This document shows, piece after piece, positions 62,721-64,000 of a DNA stretch of 64,000 bases; positions within the stretch are counted from its first letter, which is position 1; the number at the start of each line of letters is the position of its first letter. Source of the DNA: Pelargonium tetragonum. Lineage: Eukaryota > Streptophyta > Magnoliopsida > Geraniales > Geraniaceae. The notes below the pieces were generated by a model. It was not told where the DNA came from, made no database searches, and saw only the letters and a program-made list of their open reading frames with translations. The stretch spans positions 113,656 through 177,655 of the forward strand of contig JAYMTL010000021.1 of NCBI GenBank assembly GCA_036897445.1, read 5' to 3'. A program made the position numbers and the translations under genes.

Positions 62721-64000
62721 AAGGAATAAGACAAGAACTCGAATAAGTCAATTTAGTAGGCTATATACAATAGGTACAGAGAACCATAACAAGAAGAGGA
62801 GTATTCTAGCTCTTGCGAAGTTAGGTCTGAATAGAAAAGCAAGCCAAAGAAGAAAAACCCGGGTAAGTTTCATTAACAGATAGCTTATGTTATACAAGTA
62901 CATTGGAAGGTTTACGACCCAGTAAGGAACTCCTAGGGTATTCTAAAAATTAGGGCCATAGGGTAAACTCTAATAAAATAGTAAAAGAATTTCAAACAAA
63001 TAGGACACTAACTCGGGGGATTCTAAGAACTCCCTAATTAGCCAAGGAGAGGAAACTGAAAAAGTCTTTGGTTTTTCCTCATGTTATTTTTGCTTTTGTG
63101 TTCCCTTGTTTACCAAGTTTCCAGTACCAGTAAATAATAAGTAAAAGTCTGCTTTTTCCTATTGTTGGTCTTATCCCCTGCCAGTCCTTAACATCTAAGA
63201 AATGAAGTCCTTCTGTTTCTACTTTAAAAGCAGTAGAATAGGGTCATTGAAGATTTTTTCTATAGCTAGGGCCGGCAAGGGTTTCCTAAGTTTATGCAGA
63301 GGTTTAGTCTAAACCAAGGTATTTGTAAAGGCAGGAATTTGAAAGTATAGTAGATAAGGAACCTGGGGTTAGTGGAAAGTAAGAAAATAATAGTAATTCC
63401 TAACATTTGTTTTATATATTTTATACGAGAGAAGGACTTTTCAAAGGCAAAGGGGAGTAGCTTTCCATAAATAAGGTAGAAAAGGAAAGGTTTAACAGTA
63501 GGGAATTTTTCATGTTCTGCTTGTTTTTATAGTATACAGGAAAGTAAACAGAGAAGATATCCGGGGGTACTCTTGTTATTCCCTACTTTTATTACAAAGG
63601 AACAAGGTCAAGTAAATTAGTAAGCCATAACATAATAATAATAGGAGCTTCTAAAAGAAAAAATGCAATATAAATAATTTATAAGTAGTAAAAAGTTAGT
63701 TTCAATCTGAATAAAGGGACCGGGAAATTAAAGAGGAGTCTTTCTTGCTTCCCTAATGTAGATACTATTACAGGAAATTTATCATAGAGCTTACTTATAG
63801 GATCCTGGAGTTAAGAAACCCCTAGAAATTTCCGTTTTTACAACGAGAATTTAAAGGCAAAGAGATATAAGGAGGGGGTTATAGGATTAGGGAACTTCTC
63901 ACGAATTTTCCTTCAATTTCGGGTAGGGAGGCTACTACTAAACAAGGAATATCATTCTTTTAAAAAGGTTTTTCTATTACTTATCTCAGGTGCAGGGACA
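62721..64000. other. AT-rich background, no gene seen
   Basis: No frame above 60 codons. ACAAGG motifs at about 63600 and 63943. Purine content of the plus strand is higher than average to the end, but no match to the repeat family could be confirmed. Confidence 0.5.

Larger units (their letters stand above)
1..64000. other. Gene-free AT-rich DNA with RIP-like dinucleotide bias
   Basis: No reading frame above 91 codons occurs in either strand, and none of those present shows a domain, codon bias or neighbour context that would mark a gene. GC is about one third. In eleven hand-counted 60-base lines (starting at 5041, 10021, 15001, 20041, 25021, 30001, 40021, 45001, 50041, 55021 and 60001) I count TpA 64, ApT 45, CpA+TpG 46 and ApC+GpT 58. 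TpA excess with CpA/TpG loss is what repeat-induced point mutation leaves in ascomycete fungi. Line 661-720 is extreme, with no CpA or TpG and 13 TpA. Other lines (for example 35041 and 45001) do not show it, so the signal is uneven. The fungal heterochromatin reading is inference; an organellar intergenic region remains possible. Confidence 0.6.

Noticed and set aside
1-64000. Organelle genome with fragmented genes (dinoflagellate- or diplonemid-like)
   Set aside because: No cox1, cob, cox3 or rRNA fragment could be recognised, and the TpA excess with CpA/TpG loss plus decayed dispersed repeats fits RIP-mutated nuclear DNA better. Not fully excluded.

Overview
I find no gene I can support in these 64 kb. 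The longest ATG- or alternative-start frame is 91 codons, and it lies in a low-complexity tract. The rest are 60-90 codons and scattered over both strands, which is what chance gives at about 35% GC. I saw no rRNA, no convincing tRNA, no CRISPR array, no telomere repeat and no phage or plasmid module.

The composition is distinctive. In eleven 60-base lines spread over the window and counted by hand (660 bases), TpA/ApT is about 1.4 and (CpA+TpG)/(ApC+GpT) about 0.8. Excess TpA with depleted CpA/TpG is the signature of repeat-induced point mutation (RIP, C-to-T at CpA), known from filamentous ascomycete fungi. My best reading is AT-rich, repeat-derived heterochromatin, perhaps centromeric or pericentromeric, of such a fungus. 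A very gene-poor organelle genome of an alga or protist is a weaker alternative. The organism cannot be fixed from this window.

Layout: most of the window is featureless AT-rich background carrying a frequent short motif, CCTTGT/ACAAGG, often next to GGA-N-TCC-like half palindromes. Set into it are islands of purine- or pyrimidine-biased DNA (about 200-400, 9120-9490, 18430-18745, 26690-27390, 30340-30480, 36690-36870, 37900-38400, 38611-38631, 39780-40160, 60319-61004, 62240-62720). They align with each other in pieces on both strands, so I read them as decayed copies of one or a few dispersed repeats. Two overlapping islands (60668-61004 and 62287-62439) carry open stretches with a weak, unproven resemblance to Tc1/mariner-type transposases.

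Other features are a TG-rich low-complexity tract (about 12180-12330) that lacks the mutation signature, a 13-bp perfect stem-loop at 40336-40395, short tandem duplications, two degenerate tRNA-like sequences, and a local cluster of tRNA-type B-box matches at 55.1-58.6 kb. No operon or pathway is encoded here. If the window has a function, it is more likely structural (heterochromatin, centromere) than coding.
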